A stretch of 64,000 nt of DNA from Opitutaceae bacterium (GCA_028280945.1 JANQKV010000060.1:1-64000), one strand, 5' to 3'; counted from the stretch's first letter, positions 17,528 through 26,631 are shown. The notes: generated by a model from the letters alone, not told the origin. Numbers and translations: made by a program.

Positions 17528-17546
17528 GTGAGTCAAGTTGACTCAC
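17528..17546. promoter_or_regulatory. Perfect 19-bp palindrome between int and xis
   Basis: GTGAGTCAA-G-TTGACTCAC is a perfect 9+1+9 inverted repeat overlapping the stop codon of the excisionase-like gene and lying about 90 bp upstream of the integrase start. It could be an operator controlling int, a Xis/AlpA site or a stem in the message; it has no T-tract, so a simple terminator is less likely. Confidence 0.45.
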
Positions 17547-17748
17547 GCAAGGTTTGGCGATTTCTGGCATCCCGCAACCGATCCAAATAGGCGGTCAGGT
17601 CGCTTTCGTAGAGCTTGGAAGCTCCGCCCACTTTGACTGGTGGCGGCAATTCCTTGCGGGCCATCAGACGATACAACCCGCGCACCGACACATCTAAACG
17701 ATGGGCCGACTTGGCTAAAGAGATTAGACTGTCTGTAGATGTATCCAA
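17533..17748 (-). CDS. AlpA/excisionase-type winged-helix DNA-binding protein
   Basis: A 71-residue protein with the MerR-like helix-turn-helix of AlpA/Xis proteins: 'SLISLAKSAHRLDVSVRGLY', then 'LPPPVKVGGASKLYESDL' and 'TAYLDRL'. Such small proteins act as directionality factors that favour excision or activate integrase expression. It sits 96 bp upstream of, and in the same direction as, the integrase gene. The ATG at 17748 gives a normal-length family member. About 260 bp upstream of it (17749-18009) hold no gene I can support. Confidence 0.8.
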   Translation of the reverse strand: MDTSTDSLISLAKSAHRLDVSVRGLYRLMARKELPPPVKVGGASKLYESDLTAYLDRLRDARNRQTLREST

Positions 17749-18009
17749 AGTTCGGGGATCAGCTTTACCTAACCAACGTATCTCAGAGCCCTTACTTCCG
17801 GAATTCAGACAAGATTAACTCTTTCTAGGCATCTCAACGTCATCTGAATAGGCAACCAGACAAGCGCCCAGAAACAAATTCATGCACTTGGGTCAGCGAT
17901 CCCACACTCGTGAGCAACGCGCAGTTAAACGGACAATTTTAATCCGCAAATCTGTCCTGGCTGACGAAAACACCAGCAGATCGCGATCAGAATGATAGAT
18001 GCAATCCGT

Positions 18010-18540
18010 CTAATCAATGAGGCCGGATGCCTCTAATATGTAGTGTCCACCGATAATGAATAACGATATCCATTCGGCCCAGAACAGCGTAAGTGGCCCC
18101 GTCAACCATGCTGCAAGCGTAGCGACGATGATCGCAACCAGCACAACCTTGAACCACAACTCCTTTTTTGAAGTATATAGAACCATAGCCACGCCATTCC
18201 CCACAAAGAAACCAATAGCGAAAATAGCGTGAGGAACGGCAAAATCATCGTGATTAAAAAGAACAACTCCTGCCAACATAATGCCCAGCATCGTATTGTA
18301 AAATTTCCCCTTTTTAACCACACCATTTGTTACAAATAACATAAACGCAACGGTCAATGGCACGTAGAACATCATTGCATTACCCATGTCATAGTATGCA
18401 CTTATGCTATTCCGAAAGCCCTTCGCTCCAGTGTCGGCCAAATACATTAGGCCGGGGGCCACAATACAAACAATTCCCAAAATTCGCTCTAGCCGGGCGA
18501 ACTTAGTAATCTTCTCTATGCCATCAGTAAAGGATTTCAT
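18010..18540 (-). CDS. Polytopic membrane protein, unknown function (cargo)
   Basis: A 176-residue AT-rich gene with about five membrane spans, for example 'ILGIVCIVAPGLMYLADTG', 'AMMFYVPLTVAFMLFVTN', 'TMLGIMLAGVVLFNHDDFAV' and 'IFAIGFFVGNGVAMVLY'. The 'RNSISAYYDMGN' stretch resembles the SISAYY motif of a widespread family of uncharacterised membrane proteins (DUF998-like). I prefer the ATG at 18540; a GTG 13 codons upstream is possible. Its base composition is well below that of the neighbouring backbone genes, so it was probably acquired separately. Confidence 0.65.
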   Translation of the reverse strand: MKSFTDGIEKITKFARLERILGIVCIVAPGLMYLADTGAKGFRNSISAYYDMGNAMMFYVPLTVAFMLFVTNGVVKKGKFYNTMLGIMLAGVVLFNHDDFAVPHAIFAIGFFVGNGVAMVLYTSKKELWFKVVLVAIIVATLAAWLTGPLTLFWAEWISLFIIGGHYILEASGLID

Positions 18541-18713
18541 GGTTAATGCATTTTGGTAGTTCTTATTGATATCCTTCACAATTCGAGGGGCGATCCGGAT
18601 ACCCCTACAAGCAGGGACTAATCCCTAAAACGAATAGAAACTCCCAGATCTTTCAGCAAATTTCAAAAAGCATCTTCATCTAATGGCCAGACATGAAAAC
18701 ACGCAAAAAGCGC

Positions 18714-18917
18714 TCACCGCTCCCGTCCGCTTTGCATCCCTCGGAAACGCTTTGCTTCAATCTGCTTCCGCCGGACAAAAACCATCTTTTCCCGCTTGAG
18801 GGATTCAACTAGTGCCTTGCGCTTAATAGGGTCCGGCTTTTGGCCCAGCGTGCGAGCAAGGATTTCAACGTCGCGCTCGGTAGCGATTTGCTTAGGAAGG
18901 TTGTTGGCGGTGTTCAT
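18714..18917 (-). CDS. Small basic protein coupled to sigma factor gene
   Basis: A 67-residue basic protein ('LARTLGQKPDPIKRKALVES', 'FVRRKQIEAKRFRGMQSG') whose ATG overlaps the stop of the sigma-like gene (ATGA at 18914-18917). No family is recognised. The coupling suggests a joint role with the sigma factor, such as a modulator, but this is inference. Confidence 0.6.
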   Translation of the reverse strand: MNTANNLPKQIATERDVEILARTLGQKPDPIKRKALVESLKREKMVFVRRKQIEAKRFRGMQSGRER

Positions 18918-19549
18918 GAGAGAGTGCTTTCTGCGTTGTTAAGGTAAGTAACGATGGCCGCTTTGCTGAGTGCGACCCAATCGCCGACAGTGGAAACCGG
19001 CTTGCCGATGCGCTCGGCGATTTCCTGAAAGGTGTATCCGTAGCGCAGGCTCAGCCAAGCGGCTTTGCGTTGGGGTTCGGTCAGTTCAATGCCGGGAAGC
19101 TCTGCCCAGAATTTTGCCTCAAACCGGGCTTCTTCCTGTTCACTGGCCGGGCTGGTTGGTGGCGCAATCGCGGCGGGCATGTCTTCGACATTTTCCACCA
19201 CGGTTTCACGGGATTTCTGCCGCCGGTAATGATCCAGAAACAGCAGGTAGGCTTTGCGGCGCAGCAGCGGCAATTGGCCGATTTTTTCAAGCGGCACATG
19301 CTTGAGGCAGTAACGCCAGAGATCAGACACGATGTTTTCCGCGTCCTGCCATTGCCGCGTATAGCGATAGGTCAGCCGCACCAGATATTCATGATACCGG
19401 TCAACGGCCTGCGTGACACGCTCAAGGCGCAGATCAAATTCAGCTTCGGCTTGGTCGGAGGTTTGGGTTTTGGCGGAGAGAAGCATGACAGGTTGGTTGC
19501 TTACCCCTGTAACGCAGCCGGATCGGAAGAAATCCGGCGCGGTTGGCAT
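18914..19549 (-). CDS. ECF-like RNA polymerase sigma factor
   Basis: A 211-residue protein with a sigma-70 region 2-like segment ('YLVRLTYRYTRQWQDAENIV', 'RRKAYLLFLDHYRRQKSR') and a C-terminal region 4 helix-turn-helix ('YTFQEIAERIGKPVSTVGDW'). It lacks other sigma regions, as in extracytoplasmic-function sigma factors. It lies in a leftward cluster with the coupling-protein gene and two small genes of similar base composition, so it may direct transcription of the element's transfer genes. The ATG at 19549 is used; an internal ATG at 19486 would shorten the N terminus by 21 residues. Confidence 0.75.
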   Translation of the reverse strand: MPTAPDFFRSGCVTGVSNQPVMLLSAKTQTSDQAEAEFDLRLERVTQAVDRYHEYLVRLTYRYTRQWQDAENIVSDLWRYCLKHVPLEKIGQLPLLRRKAYLLFLDHYRRQKSRETVVENVEDMPAAIAPPTSPASEQEEARFEAKFWAELPGIELTEPQRKAAWLSLRYGYTFQEIAERIGKPVSTVGDWVALSKAAIVTYLNNAESTLS

Positions 19550-19579
19550 TTTTCTTAAAAACTTTTGCTGGCTCCCGTC

Positions 19580-19936
19580 TTACCGTCCTCGCGATTGGCC
19601 AAAGTCTTTTTTGGCCATGTTCTTTCGGGCTTTGAGCCGGGCCTCCTCATACCGCAAATCCGCCGCCGCCTTTTTGAGGTTCTTTTGCTTGGCGCTGACC
19701 ATGCCGGGGGGCGGCGGAGGTTCGGGCCTCATGCCGGCTTGTTGCAACTTGGCCTTCTTTTGCATGATGGCCTGTTTGCTGACCGCGCCCCGGTGGGCGG
19801 TCTTGGCCGGCTCCTTCTTCTGATGAGTGGAGGTCGCCTGCTTGAAGTCCTTACCGGCTTTGGGGGCGTTTGGTGCGCTCATCGGAAAAGCTGAGCCATA
19901 TTGCTTGGTTTGGTGCGGTTTCTGTCCGTCAGCCAT
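19580..19936 (-). CDS. Small basic, low-complexity protein of transfer cluster
   Basis: A 118-residue very basic protein rich in Lys, Ala and Gln ('KKEPAKTAHRGAVSKQAIMQ', 'KQKNLKKAAADLRYEEARLK') with a proline run in the middle. It has no signal peptide or known domain. It sits 36 bp downstream of the coupling-protein gene and 30 bp upstream of the sigma-like gene, in the same direction. It could be a DNA-binding or accessory mobilisation protein; unproven. Confidence 0.6.
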   Translation of the reverse strand: MADGQKPHQTKQYGSAFPMSAPNAPKAGKDFKQATSTHQKKEPAKTAHRGAVSKQAIMQKKAKLQQAGMRPEPPPPPGMVSAKQKNLKKAAADLRYEEARLKARKNMAKKDFGQSRGR

Positions 19937-19972
19937 AAGTCAGGGTCGTCAGGGATTAATGGCTATGTGGGT

Positions 19973-22219
19973 CTATCGCCCCTGGAAATCCGGATCAGGA
20001 TCATAGCGATTGGACCGACGACCGGGGTTCAATCTTTCAGCGAGGGTCTTTCGGTAATAAGGCACTTTTTCGATCAGCAGCGGGTGCTCACCAGCACGCA
20101 GGATATATTGCAGGCCGGTCGAGGTGCCGACTTCCAGCCGCACAGCGCTCGGATCCCGCAGCGGGATCGCGTTGGATGCGGTGGTCATGCTGAGCGCACC
20201 TGTGGTGGACCGGGTGCCCAGCTCCTTGCTGACATATTCGCGAGTGAAAGGGTCATCGACCGAAAAGGCCTGCACGGCGCGGCAGTTGCCCAGGAATGTA
20301 TCCATGTCTTTGGGATAGTATTTTTTGAGCTGAGAGAGGCTCTGCACAAATGGCCAGAGGGTTAGATTGTAGCTAGCAGCGACAGAAAACGCGCTGACCA
20401 CTTCCTCCATATGGCCGAGTTCTGGAAACTCATCCATGAGCATCAGCACCGGAGTTTTTGATCGGCCGCCCTGGTAGATCTGACGGATCACCAGATTCAC
20501 AAAGAGCCGCAAAAACCTCTTGTTGGCTTTGATGTCGCTGGGCGGCAGGACGAGATAAACGGTGGTCGGCTTTTCTTTGAGCTCCTGAAAGGAAAAGGTC
20601 GGGTCATCCGACATGGTGGCGGCGATATCACTGTTACGCAGCCATTCGGTCTGCGCGTTAGCGTTGGACAGGATGTTCTTAATCTCCTGCGTATCCAGCC
20701 CGTCAATGATGCGGGCTGCCGTTTCCATCGGTATTTTCCCGGCCCCGTCATTGACGCTCATGGAAGCATAGAGGTCGGCTTTCTCCTCATCCCCATAGCT
20801 GAAAAACTCCCGGATCAGGGAGAGGGAGGCCTGATGGCTGAATTCCGGGCTGGTCAGCATGTGGGCAATGAAGCCGCGCAAAACGGTTTTAGCACCTTCG
20901 CTCCAATGGTCATCCTCCTTCTTGGTTGGATCGGACACGACCAGCGCATTGACGATAAAATCAATGTCGCGATGGATGGAGCCCCTTCTCGGGTTAAACC
21001 CTTCAAGTGGGTTAAAGCTGTTCATATACCTGCCTGGTAGCACCTGCATGGGATCGATGACATACACGTTCTGTCCCATCTGCCTACGTCTGCGTGCGGT
21101 CACCGCTGCATTGGTGCCTTTGGGGTCAATTACCACGCAGCTTCCTTTCCATTCCAACAGATTCGGAATTATCGCCGTGGTGCCTTTGCCGCCTCTGGTT
21201 CCGGCAATGGTCAGCATATGCCGGTCATCTTTCAGATAGAGGCGCTGAAAGGGATTGAACATCGATGCGCCCAGAAACAACCCGCCTGAGTTATTCTCAG
21301 GGAGGTAGCGCCATTCCTCAATCATCCCTTCAAAACGTCCCGCACCGCCAAACCCCATCCGGCCTTGATCGAGGAATTTCAGGATAGGGCTGATGCATTT
21401 GAAGACAACGCTTCGGCCGACACCGGCGAAGAGTAGTGATAGCACTGTGGCGATGGACAACAACAGTAACAAATTGTCACGCAATGCGTATAGCCATATT
21501 GTTAATGCGATTTTAGGAATATTATACTCTTCCAATCCCTCGCGTGCTTTCTCGAGTGCTTTTTGCTCTTCTCCCTTAAACACCAATAAGATTAAGCTAT
21601 CTTGATCTAGGGCGAATGGCTCCGTTCCAGGTGGAACCACCGTGCTATAAGGAATTCCATTCTCTACCTTGATGACACTCATCATCACCCCCACTTGAAT
21701 TGCCATTTTCGCTAAAATCTCTCTTTCGGAACCAACTCCAAATAATATATACGAGTGGATATCCCGATATATTTTTGTATATCGGTTAGGGAGATCTGAA
21801 CCTTCAGCGAGTAGTAGCCCATTTTTAATATAGGCTTTGGTTGTTGCCCGATCCCATGTGCCTTGATGAAACAGTGATCCTATAGAGCCGATGAAAACCA
21901 GCGTCATAATAACGATACAAATCCACGCAACGCCCTGGCAGCGCCTTACGAATTTTGTGGCGGTAAATCTCTGCGCATTGGGGAATACCCCTCCCACCAT
22001 GTAGCGGAACACCGGTCCGATGATAAACCAGAGGATGACGGCCCAGATCACGACCTGAATGTAGAATTCGGCGGACCGGTCGAGCCCGTCAGTTGGGGCC
22101 AGCGCCATGCTGACAAAGGCCACCGAAATCAGCCCAAAAAGCGCCACATCACTTAAAATCGGAGCAAGGTGCCAGGCCAGCAGCACGGCGACAAAAAACA
22201 AGATGATCTTACGCAGCAT
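19973..22219 (-). CDS. Type IV coupling protein (VirD4/TraG family)
   Basis: A 748-residue membrane ATPase. The N-terminal ~250 residues hold several hydrophobic segments ('IILFFVAVLLAWHLAPILSD', 'IQVVIWAVILWFIIGPVF'). Walker A is 'IAGTRGGKGTTAIIPNLL' (around 338-350), followed by 'KGSCVVIDPKGTNAAVTARR', and Walker B is 'PVLMLMDEFPELGHMEEV' (around 590-605). The family couples the relaxase-DNA complex to a type IV secretion channel. No VirB genes are visible, so the element probably borrows a channel from a helper. It leads the leftward backbone cluster (coupling protein, small basic protein, sigma, small protein). Confidence 0.92.
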   Translation of the reverse strand: MLRKIILFFVAVLLAWHLAPILSDVALFGLISVAFVSMALAPTDGLDRSAEFYIQVVIWAVILWFIIGPVFRYMVGGVFPNAQRFTATKFVRRCQGVAWICIVIMTLVFIGSIGSLFHQGTWDRATTKAYIKNGLLLAEGSDLPNRYTKIYRDIHSYILFGVGSEREILAKMAIQVGVMMSVIKVENGIPYSTVVPPGTEPFALDQDSLILLVFKGEEQKALEKAREGLEEYNIPKIALTIWLYALRDNLLLLLSIATVLSLLFAGVGRSVVFKCISPILKFLDQGRMGFGGAGRFEGMIEEWRYLPENNSGGLFLGASMFNPFQRLYLKDDRHMLTIAGTRGGKGTTAIIPNLLEWKGSCVVIDPKGTNAAVTARRRRQMGQNVYVIDPMQVLPGRYMNSFNPLEGFNPRRGSIHRDIDFIVNALVVSDPTKKEDDHWSEGAKTVLRGFIAHMLTSPEFSHQASLSLIREFFSYGDEEKADLYASMSVNDGAGKIPMETAARIIDGLDTQEIKNILSNANAQTEWLRNSDIAATMSDDPTFSFQELKEKPTTVYLVLPPSDIKANKRFLRLFVNLVIRQIYQGGRSKTPVLMLMDEFPELGHMEEVVSAFSVAASYNLTLWPFVQSLSQLKKYYPKDMDTFLGNCRAVQAFSVDDPFTREYVSKELGTRSTTGALSMTTASNAIPLRDPSAVRLEVGTSTGLQYILRAGEHPLLIEKVPYYRKTLAERLNPGRRSNRYDPDPDFQGR

Positions 22220-22380
22220 GATATATGGTTAGCTCTGTTGCGGTTGCCGGCTTGCGGGTTATATAGTAGATGAGGTTGGCGTGGTGTTTTCTTGGCTGGG
22301 CTTGCAAAAAAGAAACATCCCTTGCCGCCTGCCTTGTGGGGGCGCGGCAAGGAATGTGAGAGAGTTAAGGTGGACGAGAA

Positions 22381-22737
22381 TTACCGTTCCCTGTGTCTTC
22401 CTCCCCGTTGCTTAGCTCGAATGCTCTCTCGCTGGGCTGCTCTGCGTTGGTCAAAATGACCTTGCAGATGCTCATAGGGCGTTCTTCCGAATTTTTGTGT
22501 GAATGCGCCGATGATTTCCAGCTTGGCGTCCTGCGGTTCCGTGCCCTTCGCAGCGGCAAATCCATCCGCCATATCAGCCAGCTTGTCCCCAAACTGTCCG
22601 TGGCGGTCGATCTCGTTCTTCACGGAAAAGATCAGCCCCTCCATATTCTCTGCTTGTTTGGCTTTGATGGCGGTTTGGTCAGGGGCGGATTGTGTGTTCT
22701 GGTTCTCAGGCGTTTTTACTGCGGTTGCTGTGCTCAT
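22381..22737 (-). CDS. Small hydrophilic protein upstream of coupling protein
   Basis: A 118-residue helical protein ('NMEGLIFSVKNEIDRHGQFG', 'IGAFTQKFGRTPYEHLQGHF', then a basic tail) with no recognised domain. It lies 161 bp upstream of the coupling-protein gene in the same direction and has backbone-like base composition, so it probably belongs to the transfer module. An accessory or regulatory role is possible. Confidence 0.6.
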   Translation of the reverse strand: MSTATAVKTPENQNTQSAPDQTAIKAKQAENMEGLIFSVKNEIDRHGQFGDKLADMADGFAAAKGTEPQDAKLEIIGAFTQKFGRTPYEHLQGHFDQRRAAQRESIRAKQRGGRHRER

Positions 22738-22857
22738 GCGTTCGATTGATTGACGGTTGGATTGTGCCGTAGCGGCGGTTCATCAGGTCTAACGCAGTAT
22801 CCACCCCCTTTTAACCGAAATTGCGCACGATTATTTCTGTCCATTAGAACCAAACCT

Positions 22858-23580
22858 TCACTTAGCTGTTGATTCGGAGGAATTCTGCAAATTCTCCGAC
22901 TTCAGGTATTTTTCTAATTTTACTGCTATGAGAAAATCTCTCACCGCAGAATATACTACAAAGCTCGTAAGCCCTAGCAATAGGGAATAGATCACAAATA
23001 CAATTCTAAGCCCCATGTCGACTTGTGCGCCGAAGATACTTCCGGACACCACAATCATAAGTGAGAATATAAAAAATCCAAAAAACAGCAAGCCAACCGC
23101 AACCGAACCGTAGTAATTAATCTGATACCGAAACTTGGTAATGCCCAGTCCAAGATCCCCATTTTTTTCCCTAACGTAAGGCAGCACACTTTGCACGTCG
23201 CGCCATTCAATCGGACAGTCTTCGGACTGGATTATTGGTTCAAAGAACGTTCTTTGCTTTTTTGTTAGTTTGAATCCAAACACATCAATCCAAACTCGCT
23301 GTTCCATCTCATACTCCAAATCATCCCGCATCTTATCAGTCAGCTTAAGCTTAAGATATTCCTCTATGTGAAATATCTGTTTTCGACGAATATTAAAAAC
23401 CCCGTAGTGTTTTGCTAAATAGAACTTAAAAAAAATCGGAACTAGCGTTAGAACGATCCCTGTGAAAACAATCAGTTGTAATACCGAGAAAGCTGCGAAT
23501 TTTTCAAAGAACCAATCGAACATCTCAGTTACAGAACCGACGTCATTCACAGTCGCCAAAATATTTGAGATCATACGCAT
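22858..23580 (-). CDS. AT-rich membrane protein of unknown function (cargo)
   Basis: A 240-residue protein with a first membrane span near 30-55 ('VLQLIVFTGIVLTLVPIFFK'), a soluble middle region of about 110 residues and two spans near 160-215 ('VAVGLLFFGFFIFSLMIVVS', 'IVFVIYSLLLGLTSFVVYS'). No catalytic motif is recognised. It is markedly AT-rich compared with the backbone, is not coupled to neighbours, and lies directly upstream of a repeat copy. It might be a defence- or abortive-infection-type membrane effector, but nothing in the sequence proves this. Confidence 0.6.
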   Translation of the reverse strand: MRMISNILATVNDVGSVTEMFDWFFEKFAAFSVLQLIVFTGIVLTLVPIFFKFYLAKHYGVFNIRRKQIFHIEEYLKLKLTDKMRDDLEYEMEQRVWIDVFGFKLTKKQRTFFEPIIQSEDCPIEWRDVQSVLPYVREKNGDLGLGITKFRYQINYYGSVAVGLLFFGFFIFSLMIVVSGSIFGAQVDMGLRIVFVIYSLLLGLTSFVVYSAVRDFLIAVKLEKYLKSENLQNSSESTAK

Positions 23581-23603
23581 TAAACGCGCGTTCGACCGAT
23601 TTT

Positions 23604-23816
23604 CTTTCAGAAATTTTTAAATTTCCCGCCCGCAGACTTCCGCTTTGCCCTGATCTTGGGCTACATCGCCTCATACTGCGGCATTTCTGCTCCCGGCCTG
23701 AGCAAAGCGGAAGACAGCTCCCTCCCTTCTTTTAGCAAAAGAACCAAAAGGGCCGCGCAGTCTCAGACAGCACAAACAAGGTGTTTGCACCGACTGCTTG
23801 GTGCGCGGCTATCCAG
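23604..23816 (+). repeat. Long direct repeat, copy 1
   Basis: About 213 bp from 'CTTTCAGAAATTTTT' to 'GCGCGGCTATCCAG' that recur at 26328-26538 with high similarity and a few small differences. It includes the shared block 'AGCAAAAGAACCAAAAGGGC'. No stable gene runs through either copy. The two copies bracket two AT-rich genes, suggesting an insertion or duplication event in the cargo region. Confidence 0.85.
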
Positions 23817-24206
23817 AACAATATAAAACCCACTGTGGGCTACCTATTTCTCGAATTCGCTATCTTACTCTGTGGCTGTTACAGCGTCTTTGCGTAATGG
23901 TTGAAACCGATCTGATCTAAGTAGAAGTCTCACGTCGCTCCGGCACGAGCAATTTCTTGGCTCGGCAAAATTCAAAACCTATAAGGGAATAAACTCTGCT
24001 GAACAGGATTTCGTTAAGGGAAGAGCCAGGCTCCCTTAAATAGACATCTGCGTTCAAGAGTTAAAGAGAAAGGTGGTTAAAATGAACCAGCATTTGAATC
24101 CTCTTTGTCACGTAGTTAAACCAGCTGATCGAGAATCTCGCGAGTCTAGTGAACTTAATGAGTTGTTTCCTCATGTTGTAGGCATAAGAACCACCACTAA
24201 GTTTAT
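23817..24206. other. AT-rich intergenic region, no gene seen
   Basis: Nearly 390 bp between repeat copy 1 and the next gene. I found no convincing coding frame, tRNA, or strong terminator here. Confidence 0.5.
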
Positions 24207-24878
24207 TTAGTTCACTATTTTCATTACCCTAACCCAAATGCTTGGGCTGACAAATCTAGAAAATATCAAAAGTGCGGTGATGCTGGAGATGAACGCGATC
24301 ACAAGTATATTGGGATCCAATTGGGGATTAACCCAAGGGGCTAAAACAAAGCAAACGATTAGAGTTAAAAATAACTGAATGAATCCACCCCATGAAATTG
24401 CATTGGCTTTGAGCATAACATCTTTGAGCTCGGATTCGATTTTAGACAGAATTTTGTCTATCCTTTTTTCAATTTCAACTGCTTTGCTAACAGCATCTTC
24501 GAAGCATGCATCTGACCGGAATTTGGCTCCTGCTTCCTTGGCGTGTTTAAGTGCAACAAGAACCTCATCATGGATTCGGTCATTTAATTCTAAGCACTCA
24601 GCTCTCGTCACCATTAGGGCATGGTCAAATTCTCCTAGAAAATCTTGGCCGTGTTGCTGTTCGATTTCCGTTTGAACTTCCAAGAGATCCAAGGATTTTT
24701 GGAGTTCGTCAAAGTCGAAATTAGAGGCATATCGCCATTCCCCATTTGGTGGATCTTGTTTTTTCCTCTCGTTACTAGCGTGGTGTGAGATCACCAATTT
24801 GACAGCAACCTTTCCCATTTTAGCCAGCTTCATCAACTTCCAACTAAGGTAAAGTGATTGAAGATCCGTTGTCTGCAT
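24207..24878 (-). CDS. Two-span membrane protein with coiled N-terminal half (cargo)
   Basis: A 223-residue AT-rich protein. Residues 1-160 are hydrophilic and helical ('LDLLEVQTEIEQQHGQDFLG', 'AVEIEKRIDKILSKIESELK'). Two adjacent membrane spans follow ('GGFIQLFLTLIVCFVLAPWV', 'ILVIAFISSITALLIFSRF'). A long soluble region ending in a two-helix membrane unit recalls SLATT-like effector designs, but no family can be named with confidence. It lies between the two copies of the long repeat, with a helical-protein gene upstream in the same direction. Confidence 0.6.
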   Translation of the reverse strand: MQTTDLQSLYLSWKLMKLAKMGKVAVKLVISHHASNERKKQDPPNGEWRYASNFDFDELQKSLDLLEVQTEIEQQHGQDFLGEFDHALMVTRAECLELNDRIHDEVLVALKHAKEAGAKFRSDACFEDAVSKAVEIEKRIDKILSKIESELKDVMLKANAISWGGFIQLFLTLIVCFVLAPWVNPQLDPNILVIAFISSITALLIFSRFVSPSIWVRVMKIVN

Positions 24879-24962
24879 TAATACAAGAAAAGGTGTGGCG
24901 CCTTTAGGGTGCCAAATTAAAACCCACCAATTTGAGGGTTAGATTAGGGTAACTCTGATTCC

Positions 24963-25451
24963 TTAGCGCTCTAGAAAATTTTGAAGTCCTTTGTCGAACA
25001 ATAACTTCACATCTTTTCTGTGGCTCTCCATACTCTCGACATACCATTCGGTGATCGTATCTGCCAATTTATTTTCACCTATCGATCCAAGGAATTTTGC
25101 ATAAGTATCCATCGCCTCTATCGCCGTGGCGAGTTCGTGATCGATTTGATCCTTCAAGTTCAAAGGCGGCTTCTCTGAAGCCATGAAGACCGATAGCCTT
25201 GTGAGGTGATTTAAGATTCTTCTGCAGGCATAACACACGATGCGCGGGGCATCGGTGTTTTGATGATCCAGTTCAGTTCCCTGAAGTTTGTTCAATTGCC
25301 CGACAGCGCCCGACAGTTCGGCAATGAAATGGGTTAACTCATCAAGCAGGCCATCAACCGGACTTACGACTGGTTGCACTGAAACATCTCCAAAATTTTT
25401 TGCTAAACCCAACTGACTACCTTTCTGTTTGAAATGATCCTTGCATGCCAA
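24963..25451 (-). CDS. Helical soluble protein, unknown function (cargo)
   Basis: A 162-residue mostly helical protein ('GLLDELTHFIAELSGAVGQL', 'IDHELATAIEAMDTYAKFLG'). The only early start is TTG at 25451, since no ATG lies near the N terminus, so the start is uncertain and the gene may be a 5'-truncated remnant. It is followed 84 bp downstream by the two-span membrane protein gene and may form a pair with it. Both are enclosed by the long direct repeats. Confidence 0.45.
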   Translation of the reverse strand: MACKDHFKQKGSQLGLAKNFGDVSVQPVVSPVDGLLDELTHFIAELSGAVGQLNKLQGTELDHQNTDAPRIVCYACRRILNHLTRLSVFMASEKPPLNLKDQIDHELATAIEAMDTYAKFLGSIGENKLADTITEWYVESMESHRKDVKLLFDKGLQNFLER

Positions 25452-26327
25452 ACGTAGCTTCTGCTGGCCGGAGAAAATCCGGTCTCGAACTCAAAGGCAC
25501 AGTTAATTTCTGGTGAACTGCCGTGAATTGGTGACTCGCACATCTACCCCAAAAGAGTGAGGAGCAAATGAACTCAGAGAGCAACCGTATCCAGGAACAG
25601 AATACACTAACGCATCCAAACCCTCCGATACCTTTCTTCATGTGCACCCCCGTTGAATGCGTTTGAACGCGTTGGTGGAGGAATTTCATGGTTGGCAGTA
25701 GGTGTGCAGGATCAAAAGGCGACATTCGGTTCTCTTCGAAGATAGGGCTGCGACTTCCGACCCTAAAGGTTGTTGGTCTTTCTGCTACAACTCTCTATCA
25801 ACTAGGAGGATGAGTCAACTGATGATCTGCATTTTTTGGATTGGCGAAGGCTGAACCAAGAGGTTTTGGCAAAGGATTAGCTATTAGCGCAAGTCCAAAG
25901 ACTAAGACATTGCACATTAAGTTAACTTATTCTGTGCTTAAATTGCATGGAATTTTCTAACTAACATAAAATTGAGAGAATGAGTAATCGATAAATGGAT
26001 ACACAGTCACTCTTCTCGCCTTAATTCTGTAATTCAATTGACAATACATTCAGATCTACGTAACAAGATAATGGATACTAAAGCCTAAGGTAGAAACCCC
26101 ATCGAGGTTCTATCCAAAGATACGATCTACCCACGGAGTCATAGGGATAATGCCTCATAATCGTGAGGGTCTGCGGTTTTCTTCCAAAACAAAGAGAAGC
26201 AATCTAGTGGTCACATTAATGAGCCTTAGCGGCAAGTCGTCGGGTCTAGCGCCTCGTTTCGCAGGTATAACCGGAGAGAAAAGGGGAATAAGCATGTCTC
26301 TGTTGAAACGTCGTCAATTGACCAGAT
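25452..26327. other. AT-rich gene-poor stretch
   Basis: About 875 bp with short open frames only, none with codon use or a ribosome site that supports expression. One frame on the plus strand (26150-26572) crosses the repeat copy and is judged spurious. It could hold the promoter of the upstream helical gene or decayed DNA. Confidence 0.5.
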
Positions 26328-26538
26328 CTTTCAGGAATTCTGAATTTCCCGCCCACAGACTTCCACTTTGCCTAGGCCGTGGCTCCATCGCTTCATCCTT
26401 CGGTATTTCCGCTCCCGGCCTAGGCAAAGCGGAAGACAGTTCCCTCCCTTCTTTTAGCAAAAGAACCAAAAGGGCCGCGCAGTCTCAGACAGCACAAACA
26501 GGGTGTTCGCACCGACTGCCTGGTGCGCGGCTATCCAG
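26328..26538 (+). repeat. Long direct repeat, copy 2
   Basis: About 211 bp matching 23604-23816 in the same orientation with scattered substitutions and a 1-bp length difference near the left end. Similarity stops sharply after 'GCGGCTATCCAG'. It lies 90 bp upstream of the AlpA-like gene of the second integration module. Confidence 0.85.
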
Positions 26539-26631
26539 CCCCTTGTATCAGTATTTTCGCTACACCCCTTGATGTTCTCCATTTGTTCTGATACAAACTG
26601 CTGTTCCGAAATCTAAAGAAAGGAGTCATCC

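Noticed and set aside
23817-26327. Insertion sequence between the long repeats
   Set aside because: No transposase motif (DDE, HUH or serine recombinase) and no terminal inverted repeats were found; the repeats are direct.
26150-26572. Open frame of 140 codons on the plus strand across repeat copy 2
   Set aside because: It has no convincing ribosome site, reads Ser/Arg-rich text, and the matching repeat copy 1 does not keep a comparable frame.
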